Assembly: GCA_039704465.1 (NCBI GenBank)
Contig: JASFAU010000011.1
Location: 186,001 to 250,000 of the forward strand
Length of the DNA: 64,000 bases
Source: Plasmodiophora brassicae
Taxonomy: Eukaryota > Endomyxa > Phytomyxea > Plasmodiophorida > Plasmodiophoridae
Direction of reading: 5' to 3'
The position numbers were made by a program, and so were the translations under genes. The notes under the pieces are model-generated. The model was not told where the DNA came from and made no database searches. It was given only the letters and a program-made list of their open reading frames with translations. Below are positions 1 to 12,663 of the stretch, in pieces (position 1 is the stretch's first letter; the number at the start of each line of letters is the position of its first letter).

Positions 1-1935
1 CACTTCCTGACCTGCGACGCCCAGTCGCTGTACGCCTGGCAGGGCACCGGCCTGTACTCGTTCTTCAAGACCAGCGACGTCGAGTTGCAGTGCGAGCTGG
101 CCGCCCCGCTCGACGACAAGGGCGTCGTGATCAGCCAGGCGTACTCGTTCGTGTCCGCCTGCCGGCTCAAGTACGTCAACGCGAACACGGGCTGCACGCT
201 GACGATGCAGACGGGCGGTAACTACAACCAGCAATTCGTCAGCGTCGGCACCGCCAACATGACGCTGTCGGACGTGCCGGCGTACTTCGCGGCCAACGTC
301 CCCGGCGCCCTGGGCGTCAGCGTCACGACCGACCCGGCCAACGCGCAGCTGACGGCGACGATCCAGTCGGTGCAGGGCCCCGTCAGCTTCATCGTCGCCC
401 CGTACCAGGTGCACGTGTCGTCGAACACGACGACGACCTGCAACGGCATGTGCGGCACCTGCGCCGGCCCGGTCCAGGTGCCCACGACGCCGGACGCCCT
501 GCAGCAGTGGGCGACCCGGTTCGCCGCCGACGGATCCGGCCTCATCCAGCCCATCGCCATGCAGCCGGCGACGTGCTCGGCGCCCACGACCGCGCCGGCG
601 GCCGCCACGAAACAGGCGGCGACGCCGGCGCCGACGTCTTCCGCGAACGCGTCGACGGCGGTGCCGACGCCGCCCCCGACAACGACGGCGTCGGTGCCGA
701 CGCCGCCGATGCCGGTGAAGATGGCGAACAACAGCGTCGTGCCGGACATGCCCGTGTTCGAGTCGGCGGACGTCCTGCGCCGGGTGATCGACGAGTGCCT
801 GTGCGGGCAGCCCAAGGAGCGGTACTACGCCGACCAGCTGTTCGGCAAGTTCGTCGAGAACTGCATCAGCGACAAGGCGCACGTCGGCGCCGAGAAGATG
901 GCGCTCAGCAACATGAACCTGTTCCAGATGACGATGCTGGCGGGCCAGGGCGGCGACGCCCTGCGGAACAGCACGCAGCTGCTGGACCTGGCGACGTGCG
1001 CCCAGAAGATCCTGACGCCGACCGTCACCGTCCCGATGGAACGGATCCCGGTCGACGCCGGCGCCACCTACGTCCTCACGTACACGGCCACGAACAACAC
1101 GGGCGCCGACAAGCTGCCCTACCTGCGTCGCCGGCCAACCCAGCTGACCGGCACCGGCGAGCCGTTGCCATGCACGTCGGCGCCGACGACGGCACCGTCG
1201 TCGGCGATCCCACCGGTCCCGTCGCCGGCGCCGTCCACCGCACCGGGGGCGACGGCGTCGCCAGCGTTCCCAGCAGTACCGTCGCCGGCCCCGTCGACGT
1301 CGCCGCCACCGACGGTCCCGTCGCTGGCGCCGTCCACTGCGCCGGGGACGACGGCGGCGTCGACTGCGTTCCCGACGACGAAGCCGTCACCGGCCCCATC
1401 AACGTCGCCGTCACCAACGGTCCCGTCGCTGGCGCCGTCCACTGCACCGGGGACGACGGCGGCGTCGACAGCGTTCCCGACGACGATGCCGTCGCCGGCG
1501 TCAGCGTTCCCGACGACGATGCCGTCGCCGGCCCCGTCGACCGCGGCGCCCACGTTCAGCGTTGCGTTCACGAAGCCGCCTGCCGGTACGGCGAACATGT
1601 CCACGACGTTCCCAGTGGCGCCCTCGCCACCGCCGACGACGTTCCCGGTGGTGCCCTCGCCACCGCCGACGACGTTCCCGGTGGTGCCCTCGCCGCCGCC
1701 GTCGAACGATTCGTGTGAGAGCAACGAGGCGCCCGCCGGCGTGTACAGGCACGCTCGGGCGATCCCGGTGCTCGGCGCGGCGATCGTGAATGCGACGATG
1801 GCGCCCGCCGTGGCCATGACGGTGGCGCCCGTGAACGCAACGACCGCCATGAACGCGACGGCGATCCCGGTCGTCGCGAACGCGACCGCAATGAACACGA
1901 CGGTCAACGCGACCGCGACGAACAAGACGCTGTGA
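1..1935 (+). CDS. Secreted/cell-surface protein, 3' part: VWD-like region plus Thr/Pro-rich mucin-like tail
   Basis: The frame is open from the first base of the window, so the 5' end (signal peptide, start) is missing. The first ~150 residues are Cys-containing and end in CNGMCGTC, which resembles the GLCG segment that closes a von Willebrand factor type D module. A second Cys-containing helical stretch follows (about residues 250-340). After it come roughly 200 residues of degenerate Ser/Thr/Pro repeats (PSPAPSTAPG-type, then PSPPPTTFPVV repeats) and an Asn/Thr-rich end with many N-x-T sequons. This composition fits a heavily glycosylated surface or wall protein. There is no obvious intron in the visible part. 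The VWD assignment rests on pattern only; the secreted nature is inferred from composition. Confidence 0.6.
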   Translation, partial: HFLTCDAQSLYAWQGTGLYSFFKTSDVELQCELAAPLDDKGVVISQAYSFVSACRLKYVNANTGCTLTMQTGGNYNQQFVSVGTANMTLSDVPAYFAANVPGALGVSVTTDPANAQLTATIQSVQGPVSFIVAPYQVHVSSNTTTTCNGMCGTCAGPVQVPTTPDALQQWATRFAADGSGLIQPIAMQPATCSAPTTAPAAATKQAATPAPTSSANASTAVPTPPPTTTASVPTPPMPVKMANNSVVPDMPVFESADVLRRVIDECLCGQPKERYYADQLFGKFVENCISDKAHVGAEKMALSNMNLFQMTMLAGQGGDALRNSTQLLDLATCAQKILTPTVTVPMERIPVDAGATYVLTYTATNNTGADKLPYLRRRPTQLTGTGEPLPCTSAPTTAPSSAIPPVPSPAPSTAPGATASPAFPAVPSPAPSTSPPPTVPSLAPSTAPGTTAASTAFPTTKPSPAPSTSPSPTVPSLAPSTAPGTTAASTAFPTTMPSPASAFPTTMPSPAPSTAAPTFSVAFTKPPAGTANMSTTFPVAPSPPPTTFPVVPSPPPTTFPVVPSPPPSNDSCESNEAPAGVYRHARAIPVLGAAIVNATMAPAVAMTVAPVNATTAMNATAIPVVANATAMNTTVNATATNKTL

Positions 1936-2073
1936 ACGCCGCCGATGGCTACGTCGTAATCGTCGGGATCCAGGGCCCGTAATCGTAAAATACAGCGATT
2001 CTGTCAACTACTTTCGAAGGGGGCGACGGGGGAGACTACGACATTCGTATGACAGTCAGCGAACGATCCGTTG

Positions 2074-3942
2074 CTATTGGACGTTGTGCTCCTTCCAGGG
2101 GTGGCAGTACATGTAGTCGGTGTGGACGTGGGCGATCTCGACGATCTCCAGGCCCTCCAGTTTGATCTGGAGGCTTTCGCCAACGTCGTGGCTGTCGCGA
2201 AGCGGCATGTCTGCCGGCAGCCCGATGTGCACTTCGACCTGTGTGGCGCGCAGCGATCAGACCCGGGAGCCGGTGTGCCCGATGCATGACCGGTAACCAT
2301 GAGGTTCTCGCCGAAGTGGACGGCCTTCACGTCGTCGACCCAGCAGATTCTCGAGTCGTGCCGTAGCGCCAAGTAGGTGAACTGGGCGATGAACCTCGAA
2401 TCCGCGGTCTTGCCAACTGGAGAGTCACAGCCAGGACGTCAGCGCCGGGCAACGCGAGAGGACCGAACGGGTGAACTCACCGAGGCGGCAGATATGCTCC
2501 CGGGCATCGCTCATCCAGCTAGTGGCAATGTAGATCGACAGCAGGATGGCAACAACCGGATCAATGAACCTTCGGGCGCAGTCAGGGAAGGCGCGCTTTG
2601 ACCTGGCCGTGCGTATGGTTGCCCTACCAGATGACACCATTGCCGACCGATGCCAGTGACGCGGCTCCAAACCCGCACGTGTACGTGACTGGAATGTCAC
2701 GACGGTGGGATTGCGGTCGGATGCGAACAACGGCAAACACCTACGTAGATCGAAGGACTGCTCCTTGGCAAGGATCTTGCAGGGGCTACTTGACGACGAC
2801 GACGACGTGTTGCGCGTAACGACAGTGCAATAGGCAATAACTACGACCTTGCAGGCGGCGTTGATGATATACGCAACGAGTAACAGTCCCATCGACACTA
2901 AACGAACGTCAACACAGAAGCCGTCAGAGGCCCATCGTGCCCGCTGAACGGAACGTTCAACGTACGTGCGGTTGGGGCCGCTGGCCCCTCGATCAGCCTC
3001 TGGACGGACTCGCCGAAAATGGACAACGCCGCCAGCCCCATTACCACTGCCGACGATGTCAGATGAAGGTCGAAGAGCACTGGTTTGACGGTCGCAGCTT
3101 GCCGGCGAATAGCAGGATCCCAATCGGCTCCAGCCGCGTCTTGCCCAACGGATAGTTGTACGGGTCCCGCTGCCTTCTCATCCAGGCGGACACGTTGAGG
3201 ATAGTGGTGGTCAGCAGGTCCAGAATCGTGTCCGCCGTCGACGCTGCGACCGAGAGGGACCCGGTCTGATACGCCAGGTAGATATTCAGCCTACCGGGCC
3301 ATGTGTTCAGCATTGCCCAGATGTGCATCCCGACCTGCATGCGTACAGAGCCAGGCCAAGGTTTATGCAGGTGCCAGACGTTATTGCATAAACAACCTGT
3401 CTGTCCCAGAACGCCTCCGTCTGGCGCGAACGCTCCGGGGACTCTGACGAATGGCAACGATGAGATGCCGGTCGAGCAGCAGCCGCAAGTGTCGCTGACC
3501 TTCGTTTGACAGCGGAAGGATGGCGTTGTGATAGAACAGCGCATCGGACGAGATGTCCGATTCAGTGCCGGCAACTGGCCGTCGAACGTCGGCCGTCACA
3601 TTATGGATGTGCCTCTCCATCGTGAGCAGGTCATCGATCTGCGCGTTCTGGTCCGCATAGAACGCAGCCAGCGCAGGCTTCATACGCCGAAGATCGGCAT
3701 GGGAAACCCGGTACGGCAGCAAGTCTGCGAACAGGACGCCATGACTCCCGGCCAGGGCGAATAATAAATGCGCCGGCGATACCGTGCGCGGTTCGGATGA
3801 CCTTCCCGTCGGGCAACCGGTACAGCACAGCACCGAACCCCTGCCGATCGAGCACCTGACCCTCGGTCGATGCGCCCGCCTTGTCCTCGGCCAGCAGGCC
3901 ATACTCGAGGTCGTCCCCCGCTGCCGACCAGCGCCGCCTCAT
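2074..3942 (-). CDS. Cation diffusion facilitator, Mn-type (MTP8-11-like metal/H+ antiporter)
   Basis: This multi-exon gene encodes a CDF membrane transporter that would export or sequester divalent metal. In order: an N-terminal block before TM1 containing FYADQNAQIDDLL; TM2 with SADTILDLL (the DxxxD metal site of Mn-type CDFs); the loop DPYNYPLGKTRLEPIGILL; a TM (MGLLLVAYIINAACK); TM5 with DPVVAILLSIYI; and a C-terminal cytosolic domain reading VDDVKAVHFGENLM then VEVHIGLPADMPLRD, ending YCHPWKEHNVQ. Introns seen clearly are 3725-3782 (58 nt, joins RTAH to DLLPYR) and 2239-2297 (59 nt, joins GENLM to VEVHIG). Other introns lie in 2370-3640 and were not placed exactly. The start at 3942 (MRRRWSAAG) is the first Met of the first good exon. 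The stop is 138 bp from the stop of the convergent upstream gene. Mn preference is inferred from the DxxxD signatures. Confidence 0.85.
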
Positions 3943-4241
3943 GTCACTGGACTGATGGGCGATGGCCCGACCCGGTTGCCCAGCCCAGCTCCCTGCCCCT
4001 GGTAATACCAATAAATGGACGTGTCTGCCCAAACAAAACAACGCCGACCCGCCGCCCCAACACCGCGGTCTGCGCGCCACTGCGCTCGGGTGGGGCAACT
4101 GCGAGCTGCCGACGGGATGCAGCCCACTCCGTACGAATCTGCGGGACGGTGACTGCACCGGGGCGCGATTCGTGCAGTACGGGAAGTACGGTCGGGCATA
4201 ATACGCGTACTTTACCATATGGGATTATAGTAGGCGATGAG

Positions 4242-6921
4242 ATGATGAGGTCGTCGGCGGATATCGCTGACGTCGCCTTTGAGGCGGCGCCGTCGTGGCG
4301 TAAACGGGTGCTGGTGGCCCTAGAAGGGCGATACATGACCGTCGTCATGTTCATCGTCACAGTCATCGGCCTGCTCGCCGCAGATGTCCAGATGGCGTGG
4401 GTGCCCAAGAGCGCGGACACCGCGTTCGTCGCGATGTACTGGGTCACCTTCGCCGTGTTCGCCGTCGAATGCGTCCTGCTGTCGCTGTGCAAGCCCCGGT
4501 ACTTCCTGTCGTTCTTCTTCTTCCTCGACGTGATCTCGACGATCGCTGTCCTGGCGCAAATCCCGTCCGCGCTTGACGTGGTGGTCGGCGCGCAGCTGTC
4601 GACGAACACGAACGATACTCTGCTGCTGGCGCGAGCCGCACGGGCGGCGCGAACAGGCACACGTGCCAGTCGCATTCTGCGTGTGTCTCGTATTGTTCGG
4701 GTCCTACGGGTCGCCAAGCTCTACAAGTTGCTCCTGCAGAGGCAGAAAACGGGCGGTCAGTGACAGCGCTCATCGCGCAGCAATGCAGGCAATGATGATA
4801 TCAACGTGTCCAGTGTTCTTTCGGGAACCCAACAAAGTCGCCCCGCAACAACCAGACAAGACGCCAACGAGCAAACGGAGAATCGTAAAGGCGCACAGCC
4901 AGAAAGTCGTCGAGGAGAAGCAGAGCGTCGTGGGCACACGACTAGCGGAACGCACGACGAACCACTTGGCGTTCATGGTCCTGACCATGATCTTCGTCAT
5001 ACCGCTGCTGACCTTCCAGGACACCAACAACGCGCAGGTCCTACAGCTGACCGCGCTGAGCGACGCCGCTAACGGCGCCTACAACCTGACGCAAGCCGAA
5101 TTCGATGCGGCATTTGCCTCGTTCATAACGTTCGCCAACCCGCTCGGCACTCAAGAATGGGCTGTGAGTCGGCCCCTAGCGATGACAGCGCTGGTTGTGC
5201 AAATACGCTGACGCTGTGCGACGTGATATCAGGTCTTGATGGTGCGCGTCGCAGGGTCGTCCTTCGCCGGGTCGTTTAGTTCCCCAGACTTGCCAGCCTA
5301 CCGGGCAACGTAAGACGCGCTCTCTTGCTGGTCGACCGTATATCGCCAACGTTGCGCTGCTGTTTCAGTGAGCTTACGTCGGTGTACATCAACGACAAAA
5401 CCCAGGCGCTGTTCAGCGGCCGTGCCGAATCGCAGAAGAACGCCAAGTACAGCATGCTGGAGACGTTGCTGGTCGTATTCGTGCTGGCGGTGGGCGCCTT
5501 CGTCTTCATACGCGACGCGAACCGCCTACTGATTGGGCCGATCGAGCGCATGACGAGGCTGATCAATCGCCTGCGGCACAATCCGTTGAGTCGCAAGATG
5601 TCGACCCGGGGCACCACGATGACAAACGCGGCGGGCGGCGGCGAACTCATGGAGACCGCCATTCTCGAGCAGACGCTCGAGAAGCTGACCGGCATGCTCC
5701 AGATCGGGTTTGGCGAGGCCGGCACCGCCATGATCCAGAAGAACATCAGCGCGAACGGCGAACTGAACCCGATGGTCGACGGTCGCCGCATGCTGGCCAT
5801 CTTTGGGTTCTGCGACATTCGGAACTTCCAGGAGATCAACGAGCTCCTGTCCGAAGACATCATGCTGTTCGTCAACGCGGTTCGTTGGCTGTTCGTCACC
5901 CGGCTCGAACCGCCCAATCTGAACCTGAGCACAGGTCGCCGAGATCGTGCACACAGAAGTGCACAGGGCGGGCGGAGCCGTTAACCGTAACCTGGGCGAC
6001 ACGTTCGTTGTCGTATGGCGTCTGCCGGAGATGGTGTCGACCACGGCGATGGAGGCGATCCTCGAGCGTCACGCCCAGGCGCCGAGCGCCGACCTGACGG
6101 AGATGACAGGCCTGAGCGAGGCCGAGCAGAGGGCCGTCCAGGAGGCACAACAGCTGGCAGCGCAAGCGTTGGCCGCGTTCCTTCGCGTCATCTGCTCGTG
6201 CGCGAACCCATCCGACCGCCTCGAGGCCCTGCTTCGCAACTGTCCACCATCGGGCGGGAAACTGTTCCCGAACAACGAGGTGTCGGTCGGCATCGGCCTT
6301 CACATCGGCTGGGCGATCGAGGGCGCCATCGGGTCCCGCTTCAAGATCGACGCGTCGTACCTGTCGCCACATGTCAACATGACGGCGCGGTTGATGGCGG
6401 CCACCAAGCAGTACAAGGTCCCGATCCTGTTCTCAGGGCAGTTCTGGTCGTTGCTGCCAAAGACGCCTCGGGCCTTGTGCCGGATGCTGGACAGGATCGC
6501 CGTCAAGGGCAGCAACGTGCCCATCTCCATACACACGTACGACGTGAACACGGCGATGGTGATGAGGGTGTCGCGCGTCGCCCAAGTGTCCACGATCTCC
6601 GTCAGCAGGAGCGCCATCGAGCGGCGCCGCAGCGAACACAAGACGAAATCGATGATCTCGAAGGCGACCTCCGACTTCGATAACGACAAGTTCCTAATCT
6701 CGCTGCAGATCGGCATCGTTAGGCTGTTCAAAGACAACTTTGACCTGGGCCTGCGCAAGTACCTCGAGGGCGACTGGGAGCACGCCATCAAATGTTTGCA
6801 GGTCGCGTTGCGGTTCAAGCCTAACGACGGTCCATGCGAGAACCTTATCGCATTCATGACGAAAAGCGGGTCGTCAGCGGCCGCAAACTGGCAGGGTTAT
6901 AGAGCATTACAGTCGAAATGA
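4242..6921 (+). CDS. Membrane-bound class III adenylate/guanylate cyclase fused to a voltage-sensor-like domain
   Basis: Five exons were rebuilt (introns 4756-4813, 5164-5232, 5310-5368, 5880-5934); the exons sum to 2,439 nt, giving 812 residues. The N-terminus has four membrane segments, the fourth Arg-rich with R-x-x-R spacing (RASRILRVSRIVRVLRVAK), like an S4 voltage sensor. Next come a TM (FMVLTMIFVIPLL), a predicted outside loop, another TM (LETLLVVFVLAVGAFVF) and a HAMP-like linker (PIERMTRLINRL..NPL). The cyclase domain has both metal Asp residues (FCDIRNF near residue 461, NLGDTF near 506) and the Asn/Arg pair in HVNMTARL near 630, so it looks active. A C-terminal tail with a helical repeat-like end follows. 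It would make cAMP or cGMP; substrate choice cannot be read reliably. It converges on the next gene, 35 bp away. Confidence 0.88.
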
Positions 6922-6956
6922 AAACAGACTTGCAGCGCAAACGTAGTCGCCTTACT

Positions 6957-8618
6957 TTACGAGGTCTGGGCCTGCACATTCGACAGCGCCGCTCGTAGTC
7001 GTTTGCGCTGGCGCTTCGTAATGCCCATTGCTTTGAACTCGAGATTCGTCGACGTCGCGACCAGTTCCGCGTTTGTATGACCCGATCGAGCCAACGTGCC
7101 CGACAGTGATTCCAAATCTGCGGATCGGAGGACGTCATCTAACAGAGGACCCGAGCTTGCGTTCACGGCCGGCGGCACAAGTTCGTGGACGGCATCTCGA
7201 GTTGGAGTCGTCGGTGTTTCGGCAGGAGATGGTTTCGCGACCGTCTCTGACAGGGCCGCTCTTAGGCGCGGGACCTGACTATTCGCAACGCCAATCGTTT
7301 TAAGCTCCCTTGTTGTCAAGCCGGCAACCGCTTCCGCCTTTGTGTAGCCCGCTGTAATAAACTCCCCTTCTAGGTGTGTCAGACCCGCAGATCCAAGAAC
7401 ATTGCCCAACGACGAGGTCGTCGTCGCGTGCTTGGTCTTCGGCGCGGCACCATTTGCCACCGAGCTGGCCGTCGGGGTCATCGGCGATAACGACGCGAAG
7501 CAGGACTCGGCGGCTCCCTTAAACTTTGCCGGCACTGGAGGAAGCTGGCGCAAGGCTGCGATAAAAATCGTGCAATATCGCTCGCGGTCGCTCTGGAGTG
7601 CTTCGCCGGCCTTGGCATGTCGTGCTCACGAGCGGCGGAGACAGCGAAATTGACGAAGTGACCGTCCGTAGGGGCGTTTCGCGGATTTCAGACGCCGCGC
7701 ACCACTTAGGACCAGTATCCATACCAATACCGTTTGGCAATGGATATTTTATCAATCCCTGTGTCGTCAACGGAGTTCAACGGTCGACCTCGCACGCGGG
7801 TGATTATCAACGCCTGTCGTTCGATCAACGTCAACCTTGTTGTTCCAGCACGCTCCCGTCGAGGCGTCGCCATCCTCGACAACACCAAGGCTCTTTAAAT
7901 GGCCCATGATGAAACGCACACCGGGCCCGTGTACGTTGATGTACTGCTGAACGATATCGTTCAGCTTGCAATCCGGGAACGCCAGATCCATGATCACTCT
8001 TTCTAGGACGAATCGGGCCAGACCGGGAACGGTGCCCGGATTGAAGTCGCTCGGCGACAGATGCAATTTCGTCGGTGACGGTTTCCCAGCGGCAGGTGGA
8101 CCGTTGTCAACCCGACCCAGCGAGGTCGCTTCAGACCGTCGCAATGCAGAGTCATTAGCACGTTCGTTCCCGTTGGCCGGCACGGGCACACGCCGATTGG
8201 CCGAATCAGGACTCCCCTGACACAACGATGACAGCGCATGGGCGCTTCCAAGAGCGCATTCGGATACGCCCTCAACCCTAGCAAGCGCCTGCTGCAACCG
8301 GGGCCCATCCCACGACCCGTCCCGCTTGATGACGCCGAGTCGAACGAGCCCACCGACGACACCACCCGGTATGCCCGTCTGCGATTCCAGCCCGGCGCGC
8401 AGCACATCACGCACGATCGCGTCCTGATCGTCGGCGCCGCCCGTGACGTCCACCGCGCTGAGCGAACTCGCCGCCCCCATGGCGCCCGGCCCCCCGACAC
8501 ACACGATCTCCTGTCCAACCCCGCCGTCGAATGAAAAACGGCCCGCGTCGGACGCCGTCGCCGCCGCTGACGGCACCCGACGAACTGCGCTGGAAAAATT
8601 CTCCCCGTCGGCGCACAT
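6957..8618 (-). CDS. Protein with two tandem SAM-like helical domains
   Basis: Three exons (introns 7759-7835 and 7545-7629, the latter with a GTGAGC donor) sum to 1,500 nt, 499 residues. The C-terminal third carries two similar helical units, SSLGNVLGSAGLTHLEGEF..LKTIGV..RLRAAL and PLLDDVLRSADLESLSGTL..FKAMGITKRQRKRLRAAL, which fit the sterile alpha motif pattern and are clearly duplicates of each other. The N-terminal half has two stretches reminiscent of winged-helix/DEP folds (VRDVLRAGLESQTGIPGGVV; FVLERVIMDLAFPDCK), but this is weak. Between them the sequence is Ser/Pro-rich and probably disordered. SAM domains usually mediate protein oligomerisation; I infer an adaptor role. The start at 8618 is the first Met; an upstream exon cannot be excluded. 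Confidence 0.65.
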
Positions 8619-8830
8619 TCCGTAAATTGCCCCTGCCCAACGCTCCAGCTTCTGCGCCGTGCAGCCCAGGACAGCAGCACGTTGATATAGGGAACGATAC
8701 GCTAGGTATTACATATGACGTCCTTCTGGATGATGACGGTTCGTGGTGGGATACGCGCACGAGTGGGGGATTTCCAGCATAGCAGGGCGAGATATCGCGG
8801 CGATCCGTTTGGAAGTAGGCACGCGGCCCC

Positions 8831-10841
8831 GTGACCGAGCATTGGTATCGTTGGGTGCGACCCGGGGCGATGGGGAAGGCGCGTCCGGCGACGATTCTGG
8901 ACGTTCTGGACGAGGAGCTGGATGACGCTCCGCCAATCCGCAAGGTCCGGCGATGGTTTCGGTGTGGGTGCGGCACGCCCGAGCTGACGCGTCCAGCAGT
9001 CTGCGCCGAAGCGATCGCTGAAAGGCACCCATCACCAGTTCGCGACTGACAACCAGAAGTTCGTCAACCGCATCCGCCAGTTCAACTCGTTGTCGCAGAG
9101 CGACTTTCAGAAGTTGCAGTCGGCAGATAGCCCCGACCCAGCTCCTTCCATGCAGCCGCAGCACCAAGCGTTCGCCAAGGTCTGTCCTGGTGGCAGTGAC
9201 GAGTCAACGCCGGTGTTCACTCCACCTAGATGGCGCGTAGGAACGGCGACAGCAGCGAGGAAGCCGATGTCGACAGTGACGAGGTCGAGGTCGAATACGG
9301 TGGCGGGTCAGGCAGCAACTACGAGGAGCAGGTCAGACGCCGGTCCGACGACCGACGGCTACACCGTCAGGTAGACCGCAGGCGACCATCAGGACGCAAC
9401 GCGGGACTCATGACCGTCGCGCAGGCCCAACGACGCGGATCTCTCGAGGACTACGAGCAGACAGAGGACGTCCAGTTCGTGAACCGCATCCAGAACTTCA
9501 ACTCGCTGACCGGCCAGCAGATTCAGAACCTGCGTTCCGGCCGTCCTGAACACGTGCGTCCAATTGCAATTGCCTGACGACGCGTGGGGAGTCTCAGCAA
9601 CTGCCCAGACCGTCATTGTGCGTCCGAAGCCCCCAGCGCCAGCGCCGAAACCGACCTCGCCTCCAGGTAGGCCCGTCCCGGTTCGTAGGCCGCCGGACGG
9701 GGGATCTTAACGCGGCAGCAGGGCACACTCGCAAGACGACCCTGGATAGCTGGAAGGATCAGGCGGCGAAGTTGAAGGACATGCCCGCGTTCCCACCACA
9801 TCGCAACAGCAGCTGCTCAGCGAACCCGAATCTGGGGCAGAAACAGGCGGCCAAGAAGTCGCCGGTCCTGACGCGGTCGGGAACCTTCAAGCGCATTTCG
9901 TCCGACGGGGCCCCACAGCGACGGCTGGTAATGTCGACCATGGGCTGACGCCTGTCCGTTGTGGATTGACATGCGCCTCGATAGAGCGAGGACGAGGCGT
10001 CGTCTCAGTTCACGATCGGCATATCGCCTGCATCGTACCCGGAAGAGGAGGCCGACAACAAGTCGGGATCTCATCAGCGGAAGGAGACGCTTCAGGAATG
10101 GAAGTCGCGCGCGGCGCAGGAGCAGGTCACATTTCCTGAATAGCAATGTGGTGTACCGTGCTGATACGTGTTGTTGTGATGATCAGCTTACGCGAGACTA
10201 CCAGCACACATCAGTCCCCCGCGATTTCAACCAGATCGAGGACCAGTCGTGGACGACGAGCGTTGTCACACAGGACACCCTGAAACGGTTCAAGCAACAG
10301 CAGCTACCGTCGATCACCGACCTGTTTAACGCCGGTTCTGGATCGGACCACACCCGCCGTGGCAGCGTACGAACTCTCCCACGGTTGCCTTCGTTGCTGG
10401 GGACAATAATCCAGTGCACAGGATCTGCACAAGGCGCCAATTGAAGAGGAAGACTTCGACAACGATGGCGAAGAAGCGTCCGAGACAGGCGAGTTCGTCC
10501 ATCGTTGACCCATGCTCTCCATTCACAGGTGCTGTGTAGAGCAAACGGATGGGCCCAGCTTTGACACGAAGCTCGGCCGCACGCGTACACTGGGCGGCGA
10601 CGCAATCGGCTCCTGGAACGAGCTTGACATTGAGCCGCGAGAGATGATTCGCGAGTGCCTGCGTGTCATTGCACGACTGTCGCGCTCGGGCGCGATTACG
10701 TCGACCCAGAAAGCGGCTCTAAAGAACCTGGTGATCCGCAAGGACCCACGGGTCCTCAAGGTCGCCTACGACAACCGCGACAACGAGGCATCTGAACCGA
10801 TGGAGGCTGCCATGGCCAAACTCGCCATAGAGAACCCGTGA
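8831..10841 (+). CDS. Unknown multi-exon protein built from repeated short modules
   Basis: No family recognised. The start (MTEHWYRWVRPG) is at 8831. Exons join well at 8941-9028 (giving PPIRKFATDNQKFVNRIRQF), at about 9181-9229, and at about 9372-9425. Two copies of one module are visible: KFVNRIRQFNSLSQSDFQKL (about 9057-9120) and QFVNRIQNFNSLTGQQIQNL (about 9474-9535). A second module also occurs twice: HTRKTTLDSWKDQAAKLKD (about 9725-9780) and HQRKETLQEWKSRAAQEQ (about 10073-10125). The C-terminus (10600-10841) is helical with ITSTQKAALKNLVIRKDP, a pattern often seen at the end of regulatory proteins. Between 9540 and 10560 the exon borders are uncertain, so the span is firmer than the exon structure. 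It converges on the CaMK gene 132 bp downstream. Confidence 0.5.
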
Positions 10842-10973
10842 TTGGACGAACCCAGACGAATACTACTACTACTACATAACCTCACACAGCGTTGCTCGAT
10901 CCGCGCTCTCTTTCAGACATTCGGTGAATTGTTACGCTATACGTTAATAACGGGTTTGACAGTAGAGAGAACT

Positions 10974-12218
<1,245 letters not shown>

Positions 12219-12663
12219 CGTTGGGCGCCCTACCGCCTACCACCCTGCACGCCAATCGCAAGCAGCCCCGTCGGCGCCGATCGGCGTTCAGCGCGCCGGT
12301 CGTCCCGGTGCGGTTTGCTCGTCGGCCACCACCACAGCACTACGATCGCCCGTCTGTGAGTTTCAAGTCACAGAAATAACGTTGGTACCCTTCTGTAGTA
12401 CCTGCGGCTGCCACCTGGGCCTCGGCCGTCTGTCCTCCACTCTGACCATCCAAAATGCAATCGGCGGCAAACGGCGCACGCTGCGACGCGCGACTGATAA
12501 CTGAAATAAGACGTGGACACGGCCGGGTTGGATCGGCAGTCCGCAGGGTCTTGTCTGGGGCAGCTGCGCCGCAGCGAGGTGGCGGCGCTGAACGGAACCC
12601 GTTTGTCATGGCAAATGATGACGGGGGACCGCAACGGGGTATCGCAGTAGTGGCCGCCGGTAT
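12219..12663. other. Intergenic stretch upstream of the CaMK gene
   Basis: This 445-bp gap lies between the CaMK start and the 3' end of the next minus-strand gene, so it should hold the CaMK promoter and the EamA gene's terminator. I see no convincing coding exon, repeat or TATA motif; the short open frames here have neither conserved motifs nor plausible splice partners. Confidence 0.4.

Noticed and set aside
3870..4241. Upstream extension of the cyclase frame
   Set aside because: It overlaps the start region of the CDF gene antisense and lacks motifs; ATG at 4242 opens the conserved membrane part.
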